Source: CAVQBP01 sp963740945 | GTDB lineage: Bacteria > Bacteroidota > Ignavibacteria > Ignavibacteriales > Ignavibacteriaceae | Direction of reading: 5' to 3' | DNA length: 64,000 nt | Assembly: GCA_963740945.1 (NCBI GenBank) | Contig: CAVUGE010000034.1 | Span: 1-64,000, forward strand | Shown here: positions 36,582-46,418 of the stretch, piece by piece | How the letters are laid out: the number at the start of each line of letters is the position of its first letter | Position numbering within the stretch: the stretch's first letter is position 1 | Notes under the pieces: model-generated | Seen by the model: the letters and a program-made list of their open reading frames with translations, nothing else | What the model was told of the DNA's origin: nothing | Database searches by the model: none | Made by a program: the position numbers and the translations under genes

Positions 36582-38231
36582 ATGAATAAACTTCTTACTG
36601 TAATTCTTTTCATTTTTGCTATAATTTCTCTGAATGCACAGGATGTATTTCAAAGAACTACAATTCACACACTTAAATATGAACCTGGCGGTGGAGGATT
36701 TGGAAACGTAATTGCAGGAGTTGACTGGGATAAAGATGGCCGGCCGGATCTTTATGCCGTTAATGCAAATTATATTGATAGATTAACCGGCGAATTAATT
36801 CCAAAGATCTACAAGTTTGAATGGAACTCTACAACGGCAACATGGGATTCAGTTTGGGGCGCTTCTCTTCCAGCCCAAGCACAAAATACATGGGTCGGGC
36901 TTACATGGGGTGATCTTGATAAGGATGGAAAACCTGAATTAATTTGGGCGCCTCCTAATTATCCTGATCCTCCTGATCCTTCGTTAATTAATCATAATCC
37001 AAAACGTATTATAGTTTACGAAGTTGCTGGTGACGGGAGTGACAACTTAGGAGTTGATGATGGATTTGGCAGTTTTTCGCCGAATGCTTCTACTACACTC
37101 ACTGATGAGGCTGACTATAATTTAAGACCGCTTCAGCTTAAAGTTACTGATATTGACGGGGATGGAAGAGATGAAATAATTTTTTGCGACCAGGCCGCTA
37201 ACTGGCATTACGGAGTAGTTTCCGTAGATAATATCCCTGACAATGGAGACGGCAGTGAAACATGGACTATTGAAGCAAACGGATTGAATGATGCAAATCA
37301 GACCGGTATGGGAAGTGTATGGGATTGTGATATTGTTGGGAATACTATTTACTTGTTTGCCGGATCCGGTTTAATTTACCCTGTTAAAGTTGAAAATGGA
37401 ACATATACCTCTATGCCTGCATTAACAAATGTAGCAGGAGAAACAGGTTCTTTTAAAGGCAGCGTCACTGCTGATCTTGATAATGATGGAACACCCGAAA
37501 TTGTTTTGGGAGGCTGGTCTGATGATCAGGTTTATATATTGAAACAAGTAGCGGATACATTACAGACTTTTGATGTTGCTACGTGTCCTAACGCCGGAAG
37601 ATTGAATGGTGCAGCTACAGGAGATCTGGATAATGATGGTCACCCGGATTTTGTTTTCGGTTCTAGAAGTGCAAGCACTCCAAATAATGCAGTGTACCGC
37701 GTTGAATTTCAGGGCGGAGATATTAGTAATTCGGCAAATTATGAAGTATCAGTAATTGATTCACTACTAGTTCCAGCTCCTGGCGGAACTGGCGGTCAGC
37801 TTGATGTTTTCTACGTTGCTAATGTTGACGGAGATCCTGCAGATGAAGTGCTTTATACTCAGGGTTATACCAGAGGTGTTGCTAATGACACTACTGCAGA
37901 TCTTGCGATCCTGGATATAAAATATACTCCTGTAAGTATAAGACTTGCGGATAACAAAATACCGGAGCAATTTTATCTAAATCAAAATTATCCTAATCCT
38001 TTTAATCCGACTACCACTATTAAATTCGGTTTAGTGAAAGAAATGGTTGTTGAGTTAAAAGTGTATGATATCCTAGGAGAAGAAGTTGCTACATTAATTG
38101 ACGGGAAATTAATGAAAGCAGGTTCATATGATGTTAACTTTAAAGCGAGTAATCTTGCCAGCGGTGCTTATGTTTACAGATTGAAAGCAGGTAATCAGGT
38201 TACTTCGAAGAAAATGGTTCTCTTAAAGTAA
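36582..38231 (+). CDS. FG-GAP/VCBS repeat protein, sorted
   Basis: A 549-residue exported protein with a signal (~1-19). Six FG-GAP-type calcium-binding repeats are visible, such as GVDWDKDGRPDLYAV, GDLDKDGKPELIWA, TDIDGDGRDEIIFC, ADLDNDGTPEIVLG and GDLDNDGHPDFVFG, so a beta-propeller of the integrin/VCBS kind is expected. The sorting domain (NYPNPFNPTTTIKFG ... KKMVLLK) ends the protein. A strong CGGAGGAG ribosome-binding site precedes the ATG. It lies before the second TonB-receptor set, 285 bases apart with a hairpin between. No enzyme motif is seen; adhesion or binding is likely. Confidence 0.82.
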   Translation: MNKLLTVILFIFAIISLNAQDVFQRTTIHTLKYEPGGGGFGNVIAGVDWDKDGRPDLYAVNANYIDRLTGELIPKIYKFEWNSTTATWDSVWGASLPAQAQNTWVGLTWGDLDKDGKPELIWAPPNYPDPPDPSLINHNPKRIIVYEVAGDGSDNLGVDDGFGSFSPNASTTLTDEADYNLRPLQLKVTDIDGDGRDEIIFCDQAANWHYGVVSVDNIPDNGDGSETWTIEANGLNDANQTGMGSVWDCDIVGNTIYLFAGSGLIYPVKVENGTYTSMPALTNVAGETGSFKGSVTADLDNDGTPEIVLGGWSDDQVYILKQVADTLQTFDVATCPNAGRLNGAATGDLDNDGHPDFVFGSRSASTPNNAVYRVEFQGGDISNSANYEVSVIDSLLVPAPGGTGGQLDVFYVANVDGDPADEVLYTQGYTRGVANDTTADLAILDIKYTPVSIRLADNKIPEQFYLNQNYPNPFNPTTTIKFGLVKEMVVELKVYDILGEEVATLIDGKLMKAGSYDVNFKASNLASGAYVYRLKAGNQVTSKKMVLLK

Positions 38232-38314
38232 GACGCAGATTTCGCAGATTTTCACAGATTCTGATGAAAGATCAGGTGCCAAAAGGTATAGTAATAACAA
38301 TATTATATTTCTTA

Positions 38315-38347
38315 AAACCTCCGGGGTTTTTAAAACCCCGGAGGTTT
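38315..38347. terminator. near-perfect palindrome after FG-GAP gene
   Basis: Sixteen-base arms AAACCTCCGGGGTTTT and complement around one base. It can end the FG-GAP transcript. Just upstream (38232-38265) GACGCAGATTTCGCAGATT resembles another dispersed intergenic repeat. The rest of the 285-base gap is AT-rich leader. Confidence 0.6.
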
Positions 38348-38516
38348 AGGTATTGGACTTATCTCGTAATGTAGGGGTTAAGCTCAATTTTATATAAAAA
38401 AACAATGGGAGAAGTCTAAAGATTATTTTTACTCTTTAAACCAATGAATATACTATCCTTCTTTAACACTGCATTATTTTCTAATTCAATAAATATATTG
38501 ATGTTTTGAGGTTTCT

Positions 38517-41258
38517 ATGAACAGAAAATCAATTTTTTATATCGCATTTCTGTTAATTTTGTTTTCATCCATAAATATTTTTGCGGGAGTTACAGGGAAA
38601 ATAACCGGGAAAGTAACAGATGCACAAACATCCGAACCCTTGCTTGGTATTAATGTAGTAATACAGGGTACAACCCAAGGAGCTGCAACAGCAGCAGACG
38701 GCTCTTACATAATAATTAATATAGAGCCGGGTACCTACAGCCTTGTTTTTTCAGGTGTGGGCTACCAGAAAAAGATTGTAACCAATGTTAATGTTTCCAG
38801 TGATTTTACAACCACCATTGATGTCCAGCTTTCTTCTGAAACAATAGGACTCGAGACTGTAGTTGTAGAAGCACAAAAACCTATGGTAAGAAAAGATTTA
38901 ACTTCTTCTCAGGTTTCTGTAGATGCTGCTCAAATTTCTACTTTGCCGGTTGAAAATGTTGAACAGATATTAACCTTGCAGGCAGGTATTATTAAAGATG
39001 TAGATGGAAACATCCATATTAAGGGGGGACGCTCCAGTGAAGTTTCGTATAATGTAAACGGAATTTCCATTATAAATCCTTATGATAATTCCAAATCAGT
39101 TGAAATAGCTACTAATGCTATCAAGGAATTATCTGTAGTCAGCGGTACATTTAATGCAGAATACGGTAATGCATTAAGCGGAATTGTAAATTCAATTACC
39201 AAAGAAGGAACAAATAAATATACTGGAAGCCTCTCCTTTTATTCGGGTGATTATCTCAGCAGCCATAAAGATATTTTTTATAATATTAATTCGGTTGATC
39301 CGATTAATAATTACGTAACTGAATTTACTTTAGGAGGACCTATTCCGCTGCTTAATGATTATGTAACATTTTTCGTTTCAGGCAGACTTAATGATGATAA
39401 AGGTTATTTGTACGGTATTAGAGAGCACCAGCCGGGTGATTATATTCAATACCTTAGTGCCGACAGCATAAGTGTTCTTGCTACAGGGGACGGTAAGGTT
39501 GTTTCAATGAATCCGAGTAAAGACTGGAACGGGAACGCAAAAATAACTATTAAACCGTCTTCAACTATTAAAATTAATTACGACTTTTTAATTTCAAATT
39601 CAAAGTATCAGCTCTATAATCATGATTTAAAATATAACCCTGATGCTAGTTATCACCGCTACAATTCGGGACTATTTAATTCAATTGAATTCAGGCATGT
39701 AATAAGCAATTCAACGTTTTATTCACTTAAGGGATCATATAATATAAATGATTATAAAAGATATCTATATCCTTTGCTTGATGCATCCGGTAACGAAGTC
39801 GATTTTTCTGCGGGAATGGATTTAACCGGATTACAAGCTGACCCGAGATATGCAAGCAGTCTCCAGTATGCGGCTGATAATACTTTCCCTATTGGCGGTA
39901 CTTTGAATGAACAATTCTATCAAAAAACCAGAACTTTGAATGGAAAATTGGATCTTACCAGTCAGCTTAATCTTCACCATGAAGTTAAATTGGGTGCCGA
40001 ATATAACAATTATACATTATATTATGAGGATTTTAATGTATTAAAAGACGGCCAGACATCTTTTATCCCCGCTGTTGATAATATACTGCATGACAGTTAT
40101 ACAAAAAAACCAACCGAAATATCAGGGTATATTCAGGATAAAATGGAATTTGAAAGTTTAATATTAAATGTTGGATTAAGAGTTGACTATTTTGATTCCG
40201 ATTCAAAATATTCTACCGATACAAAATATCCTTCCCCATATGATCCTTCGATACCGGATAATGTAGATAAGAGTATTTTATTAAAAAACTCATCGGCTAA
40301 ATATCAAGTAAGCCCGAGAGTTGGGGTTTCTTTCCCGATTACCGACAGAGGAATTATTCATTTTTCATATGGACATTTTTTCCAGATACCTCCATTCACT
40401 TATTTATATAACAACCCGGATTTCAAATATCCGGTATCGGGAACACCAACTTTTGGTAATGCAAACCTGAATCCTGAAAGAACTATTACTTATGAAGTTG
40501 GTCTGCAGCAGCAATTACTTGATAATCTTTCATTTGATATTACCGGATTTGTTAAAGACGTAAGGGATTTACTTGCACTTCAAAAAATCCAGGCTACAGC
40601 AAATAAAGCTTATTATATGTATGTAAATAAAGATTATGCAAATATAAAAGGGATTACTTTTTCTTTAAGAAAAAGAAGGAATCCGGATGAATTTTTTGGA
40701 GCAACTCTTGATTATACATATCAAACAACAGAGGGAAGTGATACAAGATCTGCAGCCGCATTTTTAGATCTTGCTTCAGGAAGACAAAGTGAAAAGATAC
40801 CTTATTACCTTGATTGGGATCAGCCGCATACATTAAATGCAACTTTAAATGTCGGAGGCAAAATGTGGAATGCAACAATTGTGGGAAGAATGGGTTCCGG
40901 TTTGCCTTATACTCCGCAGCTTCTTTTTGAACAGGTATATTTAAAGACAAATAGTGCGCGTAAACCATCACAGGTAACTGTTGATCTGCTAATTGATAAA
41001 ACAATAAATATTTCCGATATGGATGTTACATTCTTCCTAAAAGTATTTAACCTTTTCGATGCCTTGAATGAAAACATTGTATATGATAATACCGGTAGGG
41101 CAAGTTATACTCTTGAGAAAGAGCTGGGAACAACACAAGCAGCCGATCATTATGCGAGTCTGAATCCTTTAATTAAACCTTCCAGTGAATATTTTGTCCG
41201 GCCTGATTATTATTTACCGCCAAGGGAAGTAAGGTTGGGTTTGACTTTAGAGTTTTGA
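38517..41258 (+). CDS. TonB-dependent receptor with carboxypeptidase-regulatory N-domain (second set)
   Basis: A 913-residue receptor: signal (~1-23), CarboxypepD_reg-like domain (~28-112, GKVTDAQTSEPLLGINVVIQ), plug (~120-235, TVVVEAQKPMVRKDLTSS ... SITKEGTNKYTG) and barrel ending REVRLGLTLEF. It is a clear paralogue of the receptor at 17781, about 130 residues shorter in the barrel. It is followed 23 bases later by a large secreted protein, as in the first set. The ligand is unknown. Confidence 0.87.
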   Translation: MNRKSIFYIAFLLILFSSINIFAGVTGKITGKVTDAQTSEPLLGINVVIQGTTQGAATAADGSYIIINIEPGTYSLVFSGVGYQKKIVTNVNVSSDFTTTIDVQLSSETIGLETVVVEAQKPMVRKDLTSSQVSVDAAQISTLPVENVEQILTLQAGIIKDVDGNIHIKGGRSSEVSYNVNGISIINPYDNSKSVEIATNAIKELSVVSGTFNAEYGNALSGIVNSITKEGTNKYTGSLSFYSGDYLSSHKDIFYNINSVDPINNYVTEFTLGGPIPLLNDYVTFFVSGRLNDDKGYLYGIREHQPGDYIQYLSADSISVLATGDGKVVSMNPSKDWNGNAKITIKPSSTIKINYDFLISNSKYQLYNHDLKYNPDASYHRYNSGLFNSIEFRHVISNSTFYSLKGSYNINDYKRYLYPLLDASGNEVDFSAGMDLTGLQADPRYASSLQYAADNTFPIGGTLNEQFYQKTRTLNGKLDLTSQLNLHHEVKLGAEYNNYTLYYEDFNVLKDGQTSFIPAVDNILHDSYTKKPTEISGYIQDKMEFESLILNVGLRVDYFDSDSKYSTDTKYPSPYDPSIPDNVDKSILLKNSSAKYQVSPRVGVSFPITDRGIIHFSYGHFFQIPPFTYLYNNPDFKYPVSGTPTFGNANLNPERTITYEVGLQQQLLDNLSFDITGFVKDVRDLLALQKIQATANKAYYMYVNKDYANIKGITFSLRKRRNPDEFFGATLDYTYQTTEGSDTRSAAAFLDLASGRQSEKIPYYLDWDQPHTLNATLNVGGKMWNATIVGRMGSGLPYTPQLLFEQVYLKTNSARKPSQVTVDLLIDKTINISDMDVTFFLKVFNLFDALNENIVYDNTGRASYTLEKELGTTQAADHYASLNPLIKPSSEYFVRPDYYLPPREVRLGLTLEF

Positions 41259-41281
41259 AAGTATATTAACGGAGATATTAA

Positions 41282-44200
41282 ATGAAGATAAAATATATAA
41301 ATCATTTTCTAATAGTTTTTTCATTACTGTTTAGTAGTTTTACTGCAGCACAGAAACCGGATCCTAAAACTGCAAGAGAGCATCAGGTTGTCAAGGATTA
41401 TATTCAGAAACAGCTGCAGAACAGATCTCAGGTAAAGAGATTTCTGAATTCACCCGATAAAAATGAAAGTAAAGCGGGAAAGCTGGCGAAAACTACAGGG
41501 ATAAAGGATAGAAAAAGTTTTATAATGAACGGGAATAAAATTCTGGTTTATGTAACTAATTTTGGAGGAATAGGAGGAGGATATACATTAGATCAATCCA
41601 GCAGGTATTTGGGCGATGTAGTATGGAAGGGCTTACCATATGTTTTCCAGTTTGTTCCGATAGTTGGTGCCTCTGTTCCAGATGCAAGAAACCCTAATAA
41701 AAGGCTTCATATAATTTCCGATGCACTTGATGATTACCCGCACTCTGCAAGACCCGGCGATGATCTAATTGAAATAAATCCAACTGAGGATACTCTATGG
41801 CAATTCGAGCCGCTGCCCGGATATGCTGATCCAAACCAGGATAACATGGCTCACAATCCCGATTTTGATACTGACAGAGATGGAAAGCCTGACAGCTGGC
41901 CGCGTGATTGGTATAATCCTACTTTAGGGAAATATGTTTGGCCTGGTTATTTAAAACAGGATGCCAATAATGCCGATCTCGAGGTCTTCTGGGCAATGGA
42001 TGATAGAGATAACCGTGAATTCCCTTATTATCCATATAATTCCGATCCGAAGAAAATGGGTATTGGCGTACAGGTTGATGGAAGGGCATTACAGTGGAGT
42101 AATTCACTCGCAGAAAACGCCGTATTTTTTGTCTATACGATTACAAATGTCAGCGATAGAGATTTAGACAGTGTATTTTTCGGAGTCTATGGTGATCCTG
42201 ATGTTGGAGGTCAAAAGGATAACAGTGATGATATTGGTATCTTTTTTCCTCCTTATTCAATTCCAGGGCATAATGTAGATAATATTCCCAATTATTCCAG
42301 AAGCATGGTTGCTTTTAAGGATGACGGCAACAGCATAGGTGAGAATGCTTTACCGGACGGTATCATTGCATGCAAATTTCTTGAAAGTCCGGGAAATGCT
42401 AATGACGGAATAGATAATGATGGTGACGGAATGGTTGATGAGAGTCAATCTAACGGAATCGATGATGATCATGACTGGAATCCCGAAACGGATGATGTAG
42501 GGGTAGATGGAATATCAAATACCGGTGATGAAGGTGAAGGTGATGGAGTACCGACAGCCGGTAAACTTTTACCTAACGGTGCCCTCGATCCCCTGCATCC
42601 CGGAGAACCGAATTTTGAATATACTGATCTTGATGAAGCTGATCAGATTGGTCTGACAAGCTTTAGCACCTGGCCGTGGGGTCAGAAGACAGGCAACCCG
42701 AAGAATCCCAGAGAAGGTTACTTTGTAAGTAATGATTCTTTAATGTGGGAAAAATGTAAGCCTAACACTTCAAGTCATAATGGTTTTGAAGAAGTTTTAA
42801 CTGAGGGACAGGATATTACTTTTGTATTTGGCTCAGGATATATTTCCCTTAAAAGGGGTGAAACAAAAAGAATCTCGATAGCTCTTATTTTAGCCAATGA
42901 TATTGATGATTTGCTTACAACCGCATCTACAGTTCAGGATATTTATAACATTAATTATAATTTCTCAAAACCACCGGATCTACCAACCTTAACTGCTGTT
43001 CCGGGTGATAAAAAAGTCACTCTTTACTGGGATGATATAGCAGAAAGCAGTATTGATCCCATTACCGGTAAAGATTTTGAAGGCTATGTCCTTTACAGAA
43101 GCACAGATCCTGGTTTTTCCGATATTCAAACTATTTCCGACGGACAGGCAACTCCATTTTTATCCGAACCGCTTAAGACTTATTCGGGTGTTGAATGCAA
43201 ATGGGATTTAGTAAACCAATGGAGCGGTTATCATCCTGTAGCATATAAAGGGCGTGGAATTCACTACTATCTTGGAGATAATACGGGACTTGTTCATTCT
43301 TTTATTGATTCGAATAATGTAATAAATGGACAAACTTATTATTATGCATTAGTGGCATATGACCATGGAGATTCTGCAAATTTTCCTCCAGCAGAAACCA
43401 CAAAGAAAATAAATGTTGATCCTATAACATCAAAATATATACTTGATAAAAATACTGCAGCAGTAATTCCTGGACCAAGGGCAGACGGTTATGTACCGCC
43501 TGCTTTAAACAGTTCCAATGTTTTACATAAAAGCGGTATAGGAAATGGATTAGTTAACTTTTCGATTTTAAATGATTTACTCGTTCCTAATAATGATTAT
43601 GAATTATTTTTCAGTGATTCTCTTTTAATAAACGGAAAGAAAACCGGAGAAAAGAATTACTCTGTTCTTGATTCAAAAGTCTATACTAAAGAGATAAATT
43701 TCTTTTCGAATAAGTTCACCGATATCGGATTCAGCAATATCCTTGATAATCAGTATTTGAAGTTAAAAGATGCGAATGGAAATATATTTTCGAGAGTTAA
43801 CTCAGAGGATACTTCAGATTATATAATTGATCTGGAGAAAGGAAAAATAAGAAGATCCGGCAGCAGCAGCATTCCGGATAATTCTTCCTTAACATATACT
43901 CTTGAATTCAGGTATTTACCAATTGCAAACAGCTTATTGATGAATGACGAAGATAATAATCCTGTATTTGACGGCATAAAATTGCTGGTAACGGATCAGA
44001 CCAAAATTGAATATGATCCCGATAGGTCAAAATGGTTAAACGGAAACTCAAATTTGACTTTTAATGCTGCCTTAGCATCCGTCGGGTCTGCATCAAATAA
44101 AACGGTTTATCCGGCAGATTATGAAATTAAATTCTCATCCAAATATATTGATTCGGCACTTATCAGACCACCGGGACAACCTTTCACAATGTGGCCGGTT

Positions 44201-44839
44201 AAATATTCGGTTATGGATGTTACATCAGGTGTTCCGCAAAGGATTTTAACATATCTTAATGAGAATAATGCAACAAGAGATTCTGCCTGGAGTCCCGGCG
44301 AAGAAATAATTTTATATAAACCGGGAAGTACAAAGAGCAGTGATATGCTTACATGGGGAGTAAAAATTAATTTACCTACAGATACCACTATAAAAAATAT
44401 TATTTATCCGGGTGACGGTGATATTCTTTTAATTGCAACAAAAAGACCTTTTACCGTACAGGATACATTTTATTTAAAGACGGAACAAGGTACTGTTGAT
44501 AATGCATTAGCTTCCTCAAAGTTGGATAATGTATATGTAGTGCCTAATCCTTATGTTGCATATAATGCATTGGAACCTCAAAACCGTCTTTCGGATCAAT
44601 CACGAGGTGAACGCAGAATTTATTTTGAAAATTTACCCCCTAAATGTACAATACGTATATATTCAATAGTCGGAGATCCTGTTAGAGTTCTTGAACATGA
44701 TTCCGGAGTTTCAAACGGAAGGGAATACTGGAACTTATTGAATAGAGACGGTTTCAGTGTATCATATGGTTTGTATATTGCACATATAGATGCACCCGGA
44801 ATAGGTGAGAAGATAATAAAGTTTGCCCTTATTAAATAG
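41282..44839 (+). CDS. large secreted protein with Fn3-like and FlgD-Ig-like tail (second set)
   Basis: A 1185-residue exported protein (signal ~1-23). Most of it is of no recognised family. Asp-rich phrases at ~370-420 (DGIDNDGDGMVDES, GIDDDHDWNPETDD) resemble thrombospondin type 3-like calcium sites. A Fn3-like segment lies at ~570-715 (LTAVPGDKKVTLYWDD ... YYYALVAYDHGD). The C-terminal tail (VYVVPNPYVAY ... KCTIRIYSIVGDPVRVLEH ... GLYIAHIDA ... IIKFALIK) matches that of the protein at 20945. Same place in the operon and same tail suggest that the two are functional counterparts. Confidence 0.7.
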   Translation: MKIKYINHFLIVFSLLFSSFTAAQKPDPKTAREHQVVKDYIQKQLQNRSQVKRFLNSPDKNESKAGKLAKTTGIKDRKSFIMNGNKILVYVTNFGGIGGGYTLDQSSRYLGDVVWKGLPYVFQFVPIVGASVPDARNPNKRLHIISDALDDYPHSARPGDDLIEINPTEDTLWQFEPLPGYADPNQDNMAHNPDFDTDRDGKPDSWPRDWYNPTLGKYVWPGYLKQDANNADLEVFWAMDDRDNREFPYYPYNSDPKKMGIGVQVDGRALQWSNSLAENAVFFVYTITNVSDRDLDSVFFGVYGDPDVGGQKDNSDDIGIFFPPYSIPGHNVDNIPNYSRSMVAFKDDGNSIGENALPDGIIACKFLESPGNANDGIDNDGDGMVDESQSNGIDDDHDWNPETDDVGVDGISNTGDEGEGDGVPTAGKLLPNGALDPLHPGEPNFEYTDLDEADQIGLTSFSTWPWGQKTGNPKNPREGYFVSNDSLMWEKCKPNTSSHNGFEEVLTEGQDITFVFGSGYISLKRGETKRISIALILANDIDDLLTTASTVQDIYNINYNFSKPPDLPTLTAVPGDKKVTLYWDDIAESSIDPITGKDFEGYVLYRSTDPGFSDIQTISDGQATPFLSEPLKTYSGVECKWDLVNQWSGYHPVAYKGRGIHYYLGDNTGLVHSFIDSNNVINGQTYYYALVAYDHGDSANFPPAETTKKINVDPITSKYILDKNTAAVIPGPRADGYVPPALNSSNVLHKSGIGNGLVNFSILNDLLVPNNDYELFFSDSLLINGKKTGEKNYSVLDSKVYTKEINFFSNKFTDIGFSNILDNQYLKLKDANGNIFSRVNSEDTSDYIIDLEKGKIRRSGSSSIPDNSSLTYTLEFRYLPIANSLLMNDEDNNPVFDGIKLLVTDQTKIEYDPDRSKWLNGNSNLTFNAALASVGSASNKTVYPADYEIKFSSKYIDSALIRPPGQPFTMWPVKYSVMDVTSGVPQRILTYLNENNATRDSAWSPGEEIILYKPGSTKSSDMLTWGVKINLPTDTTIKNIIYPGDGDILLIATKRPFTVQDTFYLKTEQGTVDNALASSKLDNVYVVPNPYVAYNALEPQNRLSDQSRGERRIYFENLPPKCTIRIYSIVGDPVRVLEHDSGVSNGREYWNLLNRDGFSVSYGLYIAHIDAPGIGEKIIKFALIK

Positions 44840-44884
44840 TTAATCGTTAATAGTTAAACGTTAATCGTGGTTAATCGTTAATAG
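44838..44884. repeat. heptamer repeats left of four-helix-bundle gene
   Basis: TTAATCG and TTAATAG units (AGTTAATCGTTAATAG, then GGTTAATCGTTAATAG) begin at the stop codon of the secreted-protein gene. A related set lies in inverted orientation just after the next gene (45311-45339). Confidence 0.75.
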
Positions 44885-44902
44885 TAGATTGGAAAGGATT
44901 AG

Positions 44903-45322
44903 TTGAAGAGTACACAATCAATTAGGAGCTTTGAAGATCTGGAATGCTGGAAGGCAAGTGTGGAAGTTAGAAAGTATATCTCCGAGTTGATAAAAAAGTT
45001 TCCCAATTCGGAAAAATATGATATGATTGATAATATGAAAAGAGCAGCTCATTCTGTTACCAGGAATATTGCGGAAGGGTATGGTAGATTTCATTTTAAA
45101 GAGAATGTACAATTCTGCAGGCATAGCAGAGGTTCTTTATATGAACTTATTGATGATTTAATAACCTCAAAAGATGAAAATTATATTACAGACGAAGAAT
45201 ATTTTAATGCAAGAAACAAAATTGACAGGGCTTTAAGCATTCTAAATGGATATATTAATTATCTTAATAGAGCTTTAAGTAGTAAAAATGAAAAAGCAGT
45301 ATCTGCCGGGATTAACGATTAA
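44903..45322 (+). CDS. four-helix-bundle protein (S23/IVP-like)
   Basis: A 139-residue cytoplasmic protein with SFEDLECWKASVEVRKYI, MKRAAHSVTRNIAEGYGRF and SRGSLYELIDDLITSKD, the pattern of the small four-helix-bundle family first found in 23S rRNA intervening sequences and related to the Avd accessory proteins of diversity-generating retroelements. No reverse transcriptase is near. The only good start is TTG, with GGAAAGG upstream; the next ATG would remove the first two helices. It splits an otherwise continuous secreted protein / PorV-like operon and is bounded by inverted heptamer repeats, so it looks like an insertion. Function is unknown. Confidence 0.8.
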   Translation: MKSTQSIRSFEDLECWKASVEVRKYISELIKKFPNSEKYDMIDNMKRAAHSVTRNIAEGYGRFHFKENVQFCRHSRGSLYELIDDLITSKDENYITDEEYFNARNKIDRALSILNGYINYLNRALSSKNEKAVSAGIND

Positions 45323-45339
45323 CTAATAACAATTAACGA
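45311..45339. repeat. heptamer repeats right of four-helix-bundle gene
   Basis: ATTAACGATTAACTAATAAC and AATTAACGA, the reverse complement of the left set. They overlap the last codons and stop of the four-helix-bundle gene. Confidence 0.7.
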
Positions 45340-45362
45340 ATATCGAAAATAGGAGTTAATAA

Positions 45363-46379
45363 ATGAAATTGTATAAATATATGTTAACAGCTGCAATAGC
45401 ATTATTTTTTGCTGGGGGATTGTTTGCACAGAGCTTGAAGACAGGAACAACAGCAGCGGAGTTCTTAAAGATAGGAGTCGGACCCCGTGCAATTGGTATG
45501 GGGAGTGCATTTACAGCAACATCCGATGATATAACCGCTTTATACTGGAATCCCGGTGGTTTAGCCAATTTAAACTCCAACCAGGCTTTCTTTAATCATG
45601 TTAACTGGATAGCGGATATAAACTATGATTATGCTGCTTTGGCAGTTAATGTTCCGGATTTTGGAGTTCTTGGAACTTTTGTGTCAATTCTTACAACAAA
45701 TGATATGTCCGTAAGAACAATAGAAAGACCGGAAGGTACCGGGGAATTTTTTACTTACAGTACACTTGCAATAGGCTTAAGTTATGCAAGGCGTTTAACT
45801 GAACAATTTTCGATTGGTTTTAACGTTAAATATATCAGTGAAAATCTCTGGCATATGAACAGTACAGGGTTTGCTATGGATATTGGTACACTTTATAAAA
45901 TTCCTATCCTTAATGAAATGAGAATTGCAGCAAGTATATCTAACTTCGGAACAAAGATGAAACTAACGGGGAGGGATATTTTATCGGTCAAACAGGTTGG
46001 TGCCGGCAGTTCACCTAATTTAATCAATACCGATTTAGAACTAGACTCATACGATTTACCATTGCTTTTTAGAATAGGAGCTGCGGTTGATGTTGTCAAA
46101 TCATCGTCCAACAGAATAACATTTGGAGTAGATGCAATTCATCCGAATGATCATTCTGAATATATCAACACCGGATTAGAATACTCCTGGAATGAGACTA
46201 TATTCTTAAGAGGAGGATATAATTCACTGTTCGAATTGGATTCTGAAAAAGGTTTAACATTGGGATTCGGTCTTAAATACACTGTAATAGATCTTGTTAA
46301 AATTGGATTGGATTACGCATACCAGGACTTCGGCAGATTGAATAATGTTCAATATTTCTCTCTGGGAATTAATTTTTGA
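45363..46379 (+). CDS. PorV/PorQ-family outer-membrane barrel (second set)
   Basis: A 338-residue exported protein with a signal (~1-22). AEFLKIGVGPRAIGMGSAF then DDITALYWNPGGLANL is the family signature, and the barrel ends VQYFSLGINF. It is the counterpart of the barrel at 23053. Both may help carry or anchor the secreted proteins encoded just upstream. An AGGAG site lies before the ATG. The four-helix-bundle gene separates it from its presumed partner. Confidence 0.82.
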   Translation: MKLYKYMLTAAIALFFAGGLFAQSLKTGTTAAEFLKIGVGPRAIGMGSAFTATSDDITALYWNPGGLANLNSNQAFFNHVNWIADINYDYAALAVNVPDFGVLGTFVSILTTNDMSVRTIERPEGTGEFFTYSTLAIGLSYARRLTEQFSIGFNVKYISENLWHMNSTGFAMDIGTLYKIPILNEMRIAASISNFGTKMKLTGRDILSVKQVGAGSSPNLINTDLELDSYDLPLLFRIGAAVDVVKSSSNRITFGVDAIHPNDHSEYINTGLEYSWNETIFLRGGYNSLFELDSEKGLTLGFGLKYTVIDLVKIGLDYAYQDFGRLNNVQYFSLGINF

Positions 46380-46418
46380 AACCGGAGGATTTTGCTCTAT
46401 TAATGAAATAATATTTAA

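Noticed and set aside
44903..45322. 23S rRNA intervening sequence
   Set aside because: The four-helix-bundle gene belongs to that family, but no rRNA sequence is on either side.
44903..45322. Diversity-generating retroelement accessory gene (Avd)
   Set aside because: No reverse transcriptase or template/variable repeat pair is seen in the window.
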